NCBI RefSeq assembly: GCF_013149275.1
Contig: NZ_JABGNA010000017.1
Span: 1 to 64,000, forward strand
DNA: 64,000 bases
From: Mucilaginibacter sp. SG564
Lineage (GTDB): Bacteria > Bacteroidota > Bacteroidia > Sphingobacteriales > Sphingobacteriaceae
Direction of reading: 5' to 3'
The position numbers and the translations under genes are program-made. Shown here piece by piece: positions 1-8,957 of this stretch; position 1 is the stretch's first letter, and every line of letters starts with the position of its first letter. The notes beneath the pieces are model-generated. The model was not told the DNA's origin and did not search any database. It was given only the letters and a program-made list of their open reading frames with translations.

Positions 1-266
1 GCTATCAGCAAGTAACTGATGGGCAGAGCCTTGTCAACAATACTAAACAATAGCATGGTGATTATAAAGCTCACAAACATGGCCACTCCTCCCAGGCGTG
101 GTATGCCGTGATCATGTTGTTTACGAAAATGGCCCACATCATCATATAAATGACGTGCCCGTGCCACATGTAATATGGACGGAATAGTTAACCAGGTTAT
201 AAGAGCGGATATGACAAGTATTAAAACCTGATACCCAAAGTTGTAAGAATGCAAAAAATCAATCAT
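1..266 (-). CDS. WecA/MraY-like polyprenyl-phosphate sugar-1-phosphate transferase, N-terminal fragment
   Basis: This gene starts at ATG 266-264 and runs off the left edge, so only about 88 N-terminal residues are visible. They show a first membrane helix (about residues 10-30), then a cytoplasmic loop RKQHDHGIPRLGG, then the start of a second helix. The RKxH...IPRLGG pattern is typical of the WecA/TagO/MraY family, which moves a sugar-1-phosphate from a UDP-sugar to undecaprenyl phosphate. This would be the initiating step for the polysaccharide locus to the right, although the gene faces away from it. Family is fairly sure; substrate cannot be told from the fragment. Confidence 0.8.
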   Translation of the reverse strand, partial: MIDFLHSYNFGYQVLILVISALITWLTIPSILHVARARHLYDDVGHFRKQHDHGIPRLGGVAMFVSFIITMLLFSIVDKALPISYLLI

Positions 267-365
267 GTAAATGCTTTTATAATGTTAGCGGGGGCTATCT
301 TATAAAAACAGGTTATTAAGTATTACTCCTTATACGAGTGCAAAAAATTTAAGTTGAAGTTGAAA

Positions 366-1103
366 TCAAAGAAATTGAAGAATTTTTCTGAGTGGTTTTA
401 AAACCAGGGTAAGTATGGGGAAAGGAAGTTTATTTTGCCGCATAGCCAACAGATCATACTGCCATGCTTTCAGCCTGTTTTTCCAGTTTTTGCTGCTGAT
501 GCCCCCGGTGCGCATATTAACCATCACCTGCTTTAGATGATAGCTTCTGACCCCATGCCGGTACATCAGCCGGAGCATTAGTTCATAATCAGCTGCCGAT
601 CCGTGGTCAATACGGTAATAGCCAAACTGATCAAATAAGTTACGCCGGCAGTAAAAGGTAGGGTGTGGCGGCATAAACCCAAGTTTAAAGGCATTACGGT
701 TATACTGTCCAGAACGCCATTTACGGATAACGCGCCGGTACTGATCCATAATATCCAGATCGCCGTATACTATTTCTGTATCCTGTTGCGTAAATACTCC
801 GGCAACAGCCTGTAAAACATCATCACCGGCAAATTGATCGTCGGCGTTTAACATACCCACTACATCGCCGGTAGCCAGGCGGATGCCTTTGTTCATGGCA
901 TCATATATACCTTGATCTGGTTTCGAGATTAACACATGAATGTGTTCATGATATTCCTGGATGATAGCGAGCGTGTTGTCAGTCGAGCCACCGTCGATAA
1001 TAATATATTCCAGATTGGGGTAGTTTTGGCTGATAACAGATTGGATACACTGCCTTATGGTATCCTGAGCATTGTAAACTACTGTAACCAGAGAGAGCTT
1101 CAA
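366..1103 (-). CDS. Glycosyltransferase family 2
   Basis: A GT-A fold glycosyltransferase of about 245 residues. It begins with the standard first strand (SLVTVVYNAQ), followed by DGGSTDN and the DxD-like NADDQF motif that binds the nucleotide-sugar and metal. No ATG is available. TTG at 1103 gives the family-like start MKLSLVTVVYN; TTG at 1112 would add three residues. No membrane helix is seen, so it is probably a cytosolic or peripheral enzyme adding one sugar to the lipid-linked repeat. It is divergent from the wza-like gene, and the 100 nt between them must hold promoters for both directions. Acceptor and sugar are unknown. Confidence 0.85.
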   Translation of the reverse strand: MKLSLVTVVYNAQDTIRQCIQSVISQNYPNLEYIIIDGGSTDNTLAIIQEYHEHIHVLISKPDQGIYDAMNKGIRLATGDVVGMLNADDQFAGDDVLQAVAGVFTQQDTEIVYGDLDIMDQYRRVIRKWRSGQYNRNAFKLGFMPPHPTFYCRRNLFDQFGYYRIDHGSAADYELMLRLMYRHGVRSYHLKQVMVNMRTGGISSKNWKNRLKAWQYDLLAMRQNKLPFPILTLVLKPLRKILQFL

Positions 1104-1146
1104 AACGTACAAGTTGGGGAAAGAATTACCAATATATATACCCGCA

Positions 1147-1190
1147 AATTATGTATTTTTGAATTCAATCCCTAATTATAGTTATTTAGT
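1147..1190 (+). promoter_or_regulatory. Possible Bacteroidota-type promoter of the polysaccharide operon
   Basis: TTTG at 1158-1161 and a TATTTAG-like box at 1183-1189 are separated by about 21 nt, roughly the TTTG/TAnnTTTG layout known for the Bacteroidota housekeeping sigma factor. It lies just before the ATG at 1205. The -7 match is imperfect, so this is tentative. Confidence 0.25.
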
Positions 1191-1204
1191 TTCTACTCGT
1201 CTGT

Positions 1205-1993
1205 ATGCGCATTTGTACCCTTACTCTTTTATTTTTCGGGATAATTTTTGTTTTAACATCTTGTTCCAGCAAACAATACCAATTACTTTTTGAACAAAAA
1301 AACGCCGGCCCCGATAGCAGTTCGGCGCAAAAAATCACGGCAGCTGCCGCTGCTTATCGCATAAAACCACAGGATATTTTACAGATCAGGAATCTGCAAA
1401 ACGTAAAATATATTGTTGATGAGGCGCCTATCAGCAATACGGCGTCAACCGGAAACACCACTACAAATACCGGGCAAACTTTCCAGGTTGATGATGATGG
1501 CACCGTGGCCCTGCCAGTTATTGGCCATGTAGCTGTGGCGGGCCTTACCCGGCCCGAGGCGGCAAAGCTTATTGAAAGCCTTTACCGCAAAAGCCTGCTC
1601 AAAGACCCCATCATCGAACTAAAAATTGTAAACCTTAAGGTTACTATGTTGGGCGAAATCAAAGGACAGGGAAATTATCCGCTAACAAAAGACCGTACCA
1701 CCCTGGTAGAAATGATAGGTACAGCAGGCGGCCTTACAGAAAAAGCCAACGAAACCAACATTCAGATTATACGGGGCGATCAGGTAAACCCGCAGGTAAC
1801 GGTGATCAACCTCCGAAACATCCAGGCCATTAATGACCCGCGCGCTATTCTTCAAAATGGAGATATTATTTATATTGCCCAAAACAAACGTGCGGTAAGG
1901 AACGAAAATCTGCAAAACATATCAGTGATCAGTCAGCCGGTATTGCTTTTGTTGAACACGGCCCTAATTATTTTCACGCTTTCCCATCGCTAA
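1205..1993 (+). CDS. Wza-like polysaccharide export lipoprotein
   Basis: A 262-residue outer-membrane polysaccharide export protein. The signal peptide ends in the lipobox LTSC with the lipidated Cys at residue 20. A Poly_export domain follows from about residue 50 (AYRIKPQDILQIRN), with SLBB-like sequence (VTMLGEIKGQGNYPL) and a C-terminal hydrophobic segment (about 243-260) as is common in the short Bacteroidota versions. It would form or gate the outer-membrane pore. Its TAA shares one base with the ATG of the next gene, so the two are translationally coupled, matching the usual Wza-Wzc pairing. Confidence 0.9.
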   Translation: MRICTLTLLFFGIIFVLTSCSSKQYQLLFEQKNAGPDSSSAQKITAAAAAYRIKPQDILQIRNLQNVKYIVDEAPISNTASTGNTTTNTGQTFQVDDDGTVALPVIGHVAVAGLTRPEAAKLIESLYRKSLLKDPIIELKIVNLKVTMLGEIKGQGNYPLTKDRTTLVEMIGTAGGLTEKANETNIQIIRGDQVNPQVTVINLRNIQAINDPRAILQNGDIIYIAQNKRAVRNENLQNISVISQPVLLLLNTALIIFTLSHR

Positions 1994-4413
1994 TGGAAGA
2001 AACAGAAAAAATTCAGCGAAAACTGCCCGCCCAGGAGATCGACTATTTTAAGATAGGCAAGATATTGCTGAGCCGCTGGTATTGGATAGCCGCTTCTGTG
2101 GGCATAGTTGTATTGATATCCTATACCTATTTATGGTATACCCCAAAAACTTATTCATCATCGGGCACCTTAAAAATTGAAGAAAAAAAGTCAGAAATAT
2201 CAGACCTGGTAACCGTGATGACCGTTCCAGAACGCGGGCCATCTAAAATCCAAAGCATTACCTCTGTAATACAAAGCCGCAACCTTATTCTCAGTGCTAT
2301 AAAAACGCTCGATTATCGTGTCAGCTTTTATATCATGGGTCGGGTACGCACTTCCGAGATCTACCCCTCAAAACCATTGAACATTGAACTGATCAGGTTT
2401 GATAGTTTGAATTATTACCATGATCAGATAGGCTTTAAAGCACTGAACACGAAATCGTTTGAGTTGTCATACAAGATCGGGGGTAAAGAAATTCAGAGTA
2501 CCTTTAACTATGATACGCCTGTAAACGTGGGGCCTACCAGTTTCACCATAAAATATCCGGGTACATTGAGCAAAAACACGGTTTACCTGTTTAAATTCAA
2601 TATTCCGGAAGATTATGTTGATCGTGTCAGGGCCGGCTTATCAACTGGTGAAACCTCAAAAAACTCCAATATTATCGGCCTCCAGGAAACCGACTCCAAC
2701 CCACAGTTTGCCGCCGATATTATCAATAGTATCATGAATCAGTACGTGTCTTTTGATCGTAATCAAAAAACCCAGTCTGCTTCGCAAATGATTGATTTTA
2801 TTGACAGCCAGCTGGCCTTCCTGTCAACCGAAGTAAAGGGGTCCGAAAATTCCATTGAAAAGTATAAACAGCGGTCAAAGATCCTGGATGTAAGTTCGGC
2901 TTCAACAACAACAGCCTCCAAAGCAGCCGATCTGGAGTCGAACAAGTCATTATTAAAAATACAGCTATTGGCTATTGATCAGCTCAAAGATCAGATCACC
3001 CGGGAAAAGGATAACGTTAATTTAAACTTCACTACTACCGGGTCAGACAACCATTTACTACAGGCTATGGTCGAAAAACTGGATGGTCTGATACAGGAAA
3101 AGAACGCACTGTTAAAAACTTACAATACCGATTCGCAGCCCATTCGTGATATCAACCAGCAGATATTACAAATAAAACTGAACGCCCTCAATAATATCAG
3201 AACTTTACGTTCCGGCATCGAAAAGAACATCGCTTTTTTGGATAGCCAGCTTTCGCAGGTTAATCAAACCATCATGACCTTACCTGCCGCGCAGCGCGAC
3301 CTGGTGAGCCTGCAACGTGATTTTGAGATCAACGATAAAGTATATTCCTTTTTATCAGAAAAAAAACTGGAGGCCCAGATAAGCAGGGCCGGTATATTAC
3401 CGGGAGCAACCATTATTGAGCCAGCCCAGCCTAATTTTAACCCGGTATCGCCCGATGAGCATAATATCCACCGCTCGGCAATTATCTTCGGTTTAATTAT
3501 AGGCCTGGGGCTTATTGTTGTTGTACGGATCATGAACCCGTATATTTACGATAAAGAAACCATCGAAAGTCTTACCTCTGTACCTATATTGGGTATCATC
3601 CGGAAGTTCCCGGAGCCGATTGACGAAGATAACGGGCAAATTTTAGCGCTTGTAAGGCCCAAATCCATATTCGCGGAGTCGGTGCGTTCGGTACGTACCA
3701 ATTTGAGTTTCCTGGCATCTGATAAAAAAAGCAAGGTGATCTGTATCACCTCAGAAGTAGCCGGCGAAGGGAAATCATTTGTAGCGGTTAACCTGTCAAG
3801 CACGCTTTCACTGATTGATAAAAAAGTTATCCTTATCGGCGCCGATCTTCGCCGCTCAAGGGTTCACAAAATATTTAATGTATCTAATGACATTGGATTA
3901 AGCAATTACCTGGCCCACCAAAACGAGCTGGATGATATCATCTTTCATTCCGAACAGGAAAATCTTGATTTTATCATTTCCGGGCCCGTGCCACCCAACC
4001 CATCCGAACTGTTGCATAGCGAACGGATGAGCGCCTTAATTGCACAGTTAAAAACCAGGTATGATATTGTGATGATAGATACGGCGCCCATAGGCCTGGT
4101 GTCTGATGCTATCCCGCTGATCCGGATGAGCGACGTTAATGTTTTTGTGATCCGGTCCGGAAGATCGAAGTTTTACGCGGCCACCGTGCCACAGCGTGTT
4201 GCGCAGGAATATCAGTTGAATAATACCGTAATAGTGCTTAACGCCTATGAGGAAGAACCTTTACATTCCAGATACTACACTACCAAATTTACCGGTGATA
4301 ATTCTGGAGTACACTATTATTATTATGCCGATTATAACGGCTACGAAGATTCCGGATATTATTTGGATGATAACAAGGCCAAATGGTGGGATGTGAGAAA
4401 ATGGTTTAAATAA
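1993..4413 (+). CDS. Wzc-like polysaccharide co-polymerase / tyrosine autokinase
   Basis: An 806-residue inner-membrane protein with a Wzz-type N-terminal region, helices near residues 29-50 and 495-515, and a long periplasmic part between them predicted to be coiled coil. The cytoplasmic BY-kinase domain has Walker A GEGKS (near 590), LIGADLRR as the A' motif and IVMIDTAP as Walker B (near 690). The C-terminus is a tyrosine cluster (about 773-795, YYYYADYNGYEDSGYY), the expected autophosphorylation tail. It sets chain length and couples polymerisation to export. The A' motif has G where DxD normally has D, a minor deviation. Confidence 0.92.
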   Translation: MEETEKIQRKLPAQEIDYFKIGKILLSRWYWIAASVGIVVLISYTYLWYTPKTYSSSGTLKIEEKKSEISDLVTVMTVPERGPSKIQSITSVIQSRNLILSAIKTLDYRVSFYIMGRVRTSEIYPSKPLNIELIRFDSLNYYHDQIGFKALNTKSFELSYKIGGKEIQSTFNYDTPVNVGPTSFTIKYPGTLSKNTVYLFKFNIPEDYVDRVRAGLSTGETSKNSNIIGLQETDSNPQFAADIINSIMNQYVSFDRNQKTQSASQMIDFIDSQLAFLSTEVKGSENSIEKYKQRSKILDVSSASTTTASKAADLESNKSLLKIQLLAIDQLKDQITREKDNVNLNFTTTGSDNHLLQAMVEKLDGLIQEKNALLKTYNTDSQPIRDINQQILQIKLNALNNIRTLRSGIEKNIAFLDSQLSQVNQTIMTLPAAQRDLVSLQRDFEINDKVYSFLSEKKLEAQISRAGILPGATIIEPAQPNFNPVSPDEHNIHRSAIIFGLIIGLGLIVVVRIMNPYIYDKETIESLTSVPILGIIRKFPEPIDEDNGQILALVRPKSIFAESVRSVRTNLSFLASDKKSKVICITSEVAGEGKSFVAVNLSSTLSLIDKKVILIGADLRRSRVHKIFNVSNDIGLSNYLAHQNELDDIIFHSEQENLDFIISGPVPPNPSELLHSERMSALIAQLKTRYDIVMIDTAPIGLVSDAIPLIRMSDVNVFVIRSGRSKFYAATVPQRVAQEYQLNNTVIVLNAYEEEPLHSRYYTTKFTGDNSGVHYYYYADYNGYEDSGYYLDDNKAKWWDVRKWFK

Positions 4414-4430
4414 GCAAGCTTTTTAATACA

Positions 4431-4946
4431 ATGAACCTGCTAACCAGTGAGGTAAAAAAGAAATGGTACCCTGTTTATACGCATGCCCGGGCCGAAAAAA
4501 AAGCATACGAAGCGCTGATCAGTAAAGGAATATCGGCTTATTTGCCCTTGCACCGGCAACTTAAACAATGGAGCGATCGTAAAAAGTGGGTCGAGGAGCC
4601 CTTTATCAAATCATACATATTTGTTAACATCGCCGAACAGGCACAGGCAGATGTATTAATGACAAAAGGAATATCCCGCTTTTTATATTTTTCGGGCAAA
4701 CCAGCCACCATGCCCGACCGCCAGATTAACGAACTGAAGTTATTGATGACAAGTTCGCTCGACCTGGAAATTACAGAAGAAGATCTGCAGCCCGGGGAAA
4801 AAATTATTATAAAAGCGGGTCCTTTAAAAGGAATGACCGGAGAGGTGGTTATATACCGGTCGCAAAAGCAATTGATATTAAGATTGGAAAGCATAGGATG
4901 CTCCATTATTGTGCATGTTGCCGCCTCCTATATTGAGCGATTTTAA
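4431..4946 (+). CDS. UpxY-like NusG-family transcription antiterminator
   Basis: A 171-residue NusG/RfaH paralogue. The NGN domain starts at KWYPVYTHARAEKK and a KOW motif is visible at PGEKIIIKAGPLKGMTGEV (about residues 121-139). In Bacteroides, UpxY proteins are encoded in capsule operons and stop premature termination inside their own long operon, which would suit the roughly 30 kb plus-strand run here. In Bacteroides the gene is normally first; here it is third, after the export pair. Only a 17-nt gap separates it from the kinase gene. NusG itself is unlikely given the context and divergence. Confidence 0.88.
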   Translation: MNLLTSEVKKKWYPVYTHARAEKKAYEALISKGISAYLPLHRQLKQWSDRKKWVEEPFIKSYIFVNIAEQAQADVLMTKGISRFLYFSGKPATMPDRQINELKLLMTSSLDLEITEEDLQPGEKIIIKAGPLKGMTGEVVIYRSQKQLILRLESIGCSIIVHVAASYIERF

Positions 4947-4985
4947 TCGGAATTATTATTTTTAACAATAAAGAAAATACAACAA

Positions 4986-5120
4986 GTTAAGAGTCAAGAA
5001 ATCAAGAGTCAGGAATCAAGAAAAATAGTGAAAAGCGGTACCTGATATTTCTTTTTGGGCCGGATATTATTTCATATTGAATTATTTTCCTGCTTCTTCA
5101 CTCTTGATTTCTTGACCCTC
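4986..5120. repeat. Intergenic hairpin repeat, AAGAGTCAAGAATCAAG family
   Basis: The left arm at 4993-5009 (GTCAAGAAATCAAGAGT) has an exact reverse complement at 5100-5116, separated by 90 nt. Each arm is made of degenerate tandem units of the form AAGAGTC/AAGAATC. It fills the gap between the antiterminator gene and the asnB-like gene. Confidence 0.85.
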
Positions 5121-5195
5121 ATAAACAACTGTAAAATAATAAGTTACAAAATACAACTGTGACTTACGGGGCGAAGCTGTGAAGATATACCAACC

Positions 5196-6983
5196 ATGTG
5201 CCGGATAGCAGGAATAATTAACAAAAGCCTGCACCCGGACGAGATCCATCAAAAAGTAAAGGCCATGTGCCAGATACTACAACATGGCGGCCCCGATAAT
5301 GAGGGTTTATTTTTTGACGATCAGCATCATATCGGTTTAGGACATCGGCGGCTATCCATTATTGACCTGAGCAGCAACGGGCACCAGCCCATGTCAGATA
5401 CCGGGCAAAAAGTATGGATAACCTTTAACGGCGAACTGTACAATTACCTGGAATTAAAAGTAGAGCTCGTAGCACTCGGCGCACAATTCAAATCGGCGAC
5501 AGACACGGAGGTGATCATATTAGCGTATCTGCAATGGGGAACCGCCGCCTTCGCTAAATTCCGTGGGATGTTCGCTTTCGCTTTATATGATACCCATAAC
5601 AAGCTCGTTTACCTGGTACGTGATAGCGCGGGTATCAAACCTATATATTATTACGCCCAACACGGGGCATTGAGCTTCGCATCAGAGATAAGGGCTTTTA
5701 CCGCAGCAGATATCGCTATGGAAAAAGACCCCAACTGGACTGTAAGGTTTTTGGCCTTTGGTCATATTCCTGAACCATACACTACTTTAAAAAATGTCTT
5801 CAGCTTACCAAAGGGGCATTTTTTACGCTGGGATATTACTTCGTCGGCCTGTACCATCGCTCCATATCATGAAACACAGAAACAGGAACAGATCACCGAT
5901 ATCAATGAAGCCCGCATATTGATCAAAGACACGCTGATCAAAAGTGTAAACCGGCAGCTCATTGCCGATGCCACCATTGGTGTATTTTTAAGCGGAGGCA
6001 TTGATTCCAGCTTGCTTACACTGTTAGCCAATCTTCAAAAAGACCAGCAGCTAAAAACGGTATCCATCTACTTTAATGAGCAGGATTACAACGAACAGCA
6101 TTACCAACGGGTAATTTTAGATAAATTACAAGGCCAAAGCTTTTCGCACCTGGTACAGCAGCATGATTTTGATGCTTTTTTACCGAGGATAATTGCCGCT
6201 ATGGATATGCCCACTACCGACGGCATCAACAGTTGGTTTATCAGTAAATATGCCCATGAGGACGGGCTGAAAGCGGTATTATCGGGTATTGGTGCTGATG
6301 AACTTTTTGGCGGATATCCCTCCTTCGGGCGGATAAAATATTTGAAATATCTCCGGAAAGCTAGTCCAGCATTATTTTCGACTGTCAGCGGCCTTTTACC
6401 CGATCAGTATAAAAAGCTCGCGTTTTTAGCCAATAACCATTATTTAGCTGATTATCTTTTACTGAGAGGCTTTTTCTCACCTACCGAGATTGCTAAATTT
6501 CTGGATACCGACAGTAAGCAGGTGAGGGGTATCCTTTTTGATACCCCCTCGGAATCCTGCCCAAACCATTATGATAAAGAACATGCCTCCTGGCTCGAAA
6601 CCAATTTGTATATGCAAAACCAGTTATTGCGGGATACCGATGTGATGAGCATGAATCACGGACTGGAAGTGCGGGTGCCATTTTTAGATGAGGATTTTAC
6701 CAGCGTCGTAAACCGCATTGATCCATCTATACGATTTGATAATGGCCAACCCAAAAAATTCCTGATCAATAGCTTTGATGATCTGTTGCCGCCAGAAATC
6801 TGGAACAGGCCAAAAATGGGATTTTCTTTTCCGCTGCAGCAGTGGATGGCAGCGCATCCCGAAATAAGCGATAGTGGGCATTACAAAGGGAAGGCAGCCC
6901 AAACAATGATTAAAAAATTTAAAAATAAAGGCATGCACTGGTCCAAAGCGTTTGCACTTTATCAGGTACAGGCTCATGTCTAA
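5196..6983 (+). CDS. AsnB-like glutamine-dependent amidotransferase
   Basis: A 595-residue asparagine-synthase-type enzyme. Cys2 is the glutaminase nucleophile (MCRIAGI), and the class II amidotransferase domain carries NGELYNY. The synthetase domain has the PP-loop LSGGIDSS at about residues 265-272. The classical reaction is aspartate plus glutamine plus ATP to asparagine. Members placed inside polysaccharide clusters are instead thought to amidate sugar carboxylates or amino-acid decorations, which is the inference made here. Its last codons overlap the start of the next glycosyltransferase gene. Confidence 0.88.
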   Translation: MCRIAGIINKSLHPDEIHQKVKAMCQILQHGGPDNEGLFFDDQHHIGLGHRRLSIIDLSSNGHQPMSDTGQKVWITFNGELYNYLELKVELVALGAQFKSATDTEVIILAYLQWGTAAFAKFRGMFAFALYDTHNKLVYLVRDSAGIKPIYYYAQHGALSFASEIRAFTAADIAMEKDPNWTVRFLAFGHIPEPYTTLKNVFSLPKGHFLRWDITSSACTIAPYHETQKQEQITDINEARILIKDTLIKSVNRQLIADATIGVFLSGGIDSSLLTLLANLQKDQQLKTVSIYFNEQDYNEQHYQRVILDKLQGQSFSHLVQQHDFDAFLPRIIAAMDMPTTDGINSWFISKYAHEDGLKAVLSGIGADELFGGYPSFGRIKYLKYLRKASPALFSTVSGLLPDQYKKLAFLANNHYLADYLLLRGFFSPTEIAKFLDTDSKQVRGILFDTPSESCPNHYDKEHASWLETNLYMQNQLLRDTDVMSMNHGLEVRVPFLDEDFTSVVNRIDPSIRFDNGQPKKFLINSFDDLLPPEIWNRPKMGFSFPLQQWMAAHPEISDSGHYKGKAAQTMIKKFKNKGMHWSKAFALYQVQAHV

Positions 6984-8097
6984 AAAGGTGCTATTGCTTA
7001 CTTTACAAACGTTTAGTACCACCGGGGGCATCCAAAAAATGACCCGCACATTGGGTTATACTTTAAATCAGATAGCACAAAACAACAACTGGACTTTTGA
7101 ATTATGGTCGGCTTATGATCACACCGCCGATCTGATGCCGGAGTATCTTCCCGCTATTAATTTTAAGGGATTTGGTATCAACAAACTGAGCTTTGCCTTA
7201 AAGCTGGCAAGTAAAAAATTCACCTCCCGGGATGTTATTATACTGAGCCATATTAACCTGGCTGCCATTGGTTTGATTATCAAGGCCCTGAACCCTAAAT
7301 GCCAGGTTTGGTTAGTGGCTCATGGTATTGAGGTATGGCGACCGTTTTCATTCATCAAAAAACGGTTCATAAAAACCTGCGACAAAGTGATCTGTGTAAG
7401 CAACTATACCCGGCAGCAGATGCTCAGCCGTCACCATATTGATCAGGATATTTGTATGGTGCTGAATAATGCTATTGATCCTTTGATGCCATTACCGGCT
7501 ACGTTTTCAAAGCCCCGCGGCTTGCTTAACCGCTATCAGCTTAACCATAGCCATCCGATTATATTTACCTTAACCCGCATGGCCTCCACAGAGAAATACA
7601 AAGGGCACGAATTGGTGATAGAGGCTATCGGAAAATTGAAAAATAAATACCCGGGTATTAAATATATCCTGGCTGGCAAATATGATGAGCTGGAAGATGT
7701 GCGGATCAATAAACTAATAACCGACCATGATGTGCGTGAGCATATCATTTTAACCGGCTTTATCGAAGAAGCCGAACTCACCGATCATTTTTTACTGGCC
7801 GATCTGTTTGTTTTACCCAGTAAAAAAGAAGGCTTTGGCATTGTGTTTATCGAAGCGATGGCTTGCGGCCTGCCCGTTATTTGCGGTAATGCCGATGGCA
7901 GCATCGATGCCATACGTAATGGCGAACTGGGCCGGTCTGTAAACACAGATAACACTGCCGAACTATATAACTGCATGAATGAATCACTGGCACAGCCATT
8001 AACAATAGCCAATCGTGAGCAATTACAAAAACGCAGTTTACAGCATTTTAATCAATCCGATTACGCCCGTAAACTACAGGAACTATTAACCGAATAA
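6976..8097 (+). CDS. Glycosyltransferase family 4
   Basis: A GT-B enzyme of 373 residues. ATG 6976 is chosen because it gives MSKKVLLLTLQTFSTTGG, a normal GT4 first strand with the glycine-rich loop; an ATG 24 nt upstream only adds eight unconserved residues. The C-terminal half has the retaining GT4 E-x7-E motif EGFGIVFIEAMACG near residue 285. It overlaps the asnB-like stop by 8 nt and ends 2 nt before the ABC permease gene. It probably adds one sugar to the cytoplasmic lipid-linked intermediate; specificity is unknown. Confidence 0.88.
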   Translation: MSKKVLLLTLQTFSTTGGIQKMTRTLGYTLNQIAQNNNWTFELWSAYDHTADLMPEYLPAINFKGFGINKLSFALKLASKKFTSRDVIILSHINLAAIGLIIKALNPKCQVWLVAHGIEVWRPFSFIKKRFIKTCDKVICVSNYTRQQMLSRHHIDQDICMVLNNAIDPLMPLPATFSKPRGLLNRYQLNHSHPIIFTLTRMASTEKYKGHELVIEAIGKLKNKYPGIKYILAGKYDELEDVRINKLITDHDVREHIILTGFIEEAELTDHFLLADLFVLPSKKEGFGIVFIEAMACGLPVICGNADGSIDAIRNGELGRSVNTDNTAELYNCMNESLAQPLTIANREQLQKRSLQHFNQSDYARKLQELLTE

Positions 8098-8099
8098 GC

Positions 8100-8957
8100 A
8101 TGTTGGAAAACGAAGACTGGGACATCAAAATAACCGCGCAAAACAGCATTTTCGATTTAAAGCTCCGGGATGTATGGCACTACCGCGACCTGCTGTTGCT
8201 GCTGGTACGGCGCGATTTTGTTTCCTTTTACAAACAAACTATCCTTGGACCCATTTGGTTTTTTATACAGCCCGCTATTACTATTGTGCTTTATACCCTG
8301 GTGTTTGGCAACCTGGCAGGCATCCCCGTTGATGGCTTACCCAAGCCCTTGTTTTATCTGGCGGGGATCATCATATGGAATTATTTTTCGGAATGTTTAA
8401 CCAAAACAGCCACCGTTTTCAGGGATAACTCAGCCCTGTTAGGGAAAGTTTATTTTCCACGGCTGATCATGCCCCTGAGCATTGTGTTATCCAATCTCAT
8501 CAGGTTTGGAGTACAGTTTTTATTGTTCATGATCCTGTATGTGATTTACCTATTTAAAGGAACAACCATTGTCCCGAACGCTTTTCTGTTGCTATTACCC
8601 TTACTCCTCGTTATGATAGCGGCCTTGGGTTTGGGGCTCGGGATGATCATATCGGCAGTAACCACCAAATACCGCGACCTTGCTTTTATCGTGTCATTCG
8701 GTGTGCCTTTGCTCATGTACACTACAACTGTAATTTTCCCGCTTTCCGTAGCCGAAGCCAAATACCCGGCTTACAGCTGGCTGGTGAAATTCAACCCGAT
8801 AACGGCCATTATCGAAACTTTCAGATACGGTTTTATGGGTCGCGGAAGTTTCAGCTGGGAGCTGATGGGGTACAGTCTGGCAAGCACCATCGTTATTCTG
8901 CTGCTGGGAACTATCATATTTAACCGGGTTGAAAAAACGTTTGTCGATACCGTATAA
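8100..8957 (+). CDS. Polysaccharide ABC exporter, permease (Wzm/KpsM/TagG type)
   Basis: A 285-residue ABC-2 family membrane protein with about six hydrophobic segments. Its N-terminus (LLLLVRRDFVSFYKQTILGP) matches the amphipathic interface helix region of Wzm/TagG permeases (consensus ...RDfkvrYkqtvLGp.W). It pairs with the ATPase whose start overlaps its last base. Together they would export a completed, usually lipid-linked glycan across the inner membrane. Its presence beside a Wzc-like kinase and a Wzy-like polymerase is a mixture of two classical export routes. Confidence 0.9.
   Translation: MLENEDWDIKITAQNSIFDLKLRDVWHYRDLLLLLVRRDFVSFYKQTILGPIWFFIQPAITIVLYTLVFGNLAGIPVDGLPKPLFYLAGIIIWNYFSECLTKTATVFRDNSALLGKVYFPRLIMPLSIVLSNLIRFGVQFLLFMILYVIYLFKGTTIVPNAFLLLLPLLLVMIAALGLGLGMIISAVTTKYRDLAFIVSFGVPLLMYTTTVIFPLSVAEAKYPAYSWLVKFNPITAIIETFRYGFMGRGSFSWELMGYSLASTIVILLLGTIIFNRVEKTFVDTV

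Noticed and set aside
936..1175. Small plus-strand open frame opposite the first GT2 gene
   Set aside because: It lies antisense to a clear glycosyltransferase, has no family features and is most simply a by-product of that coding sequence.
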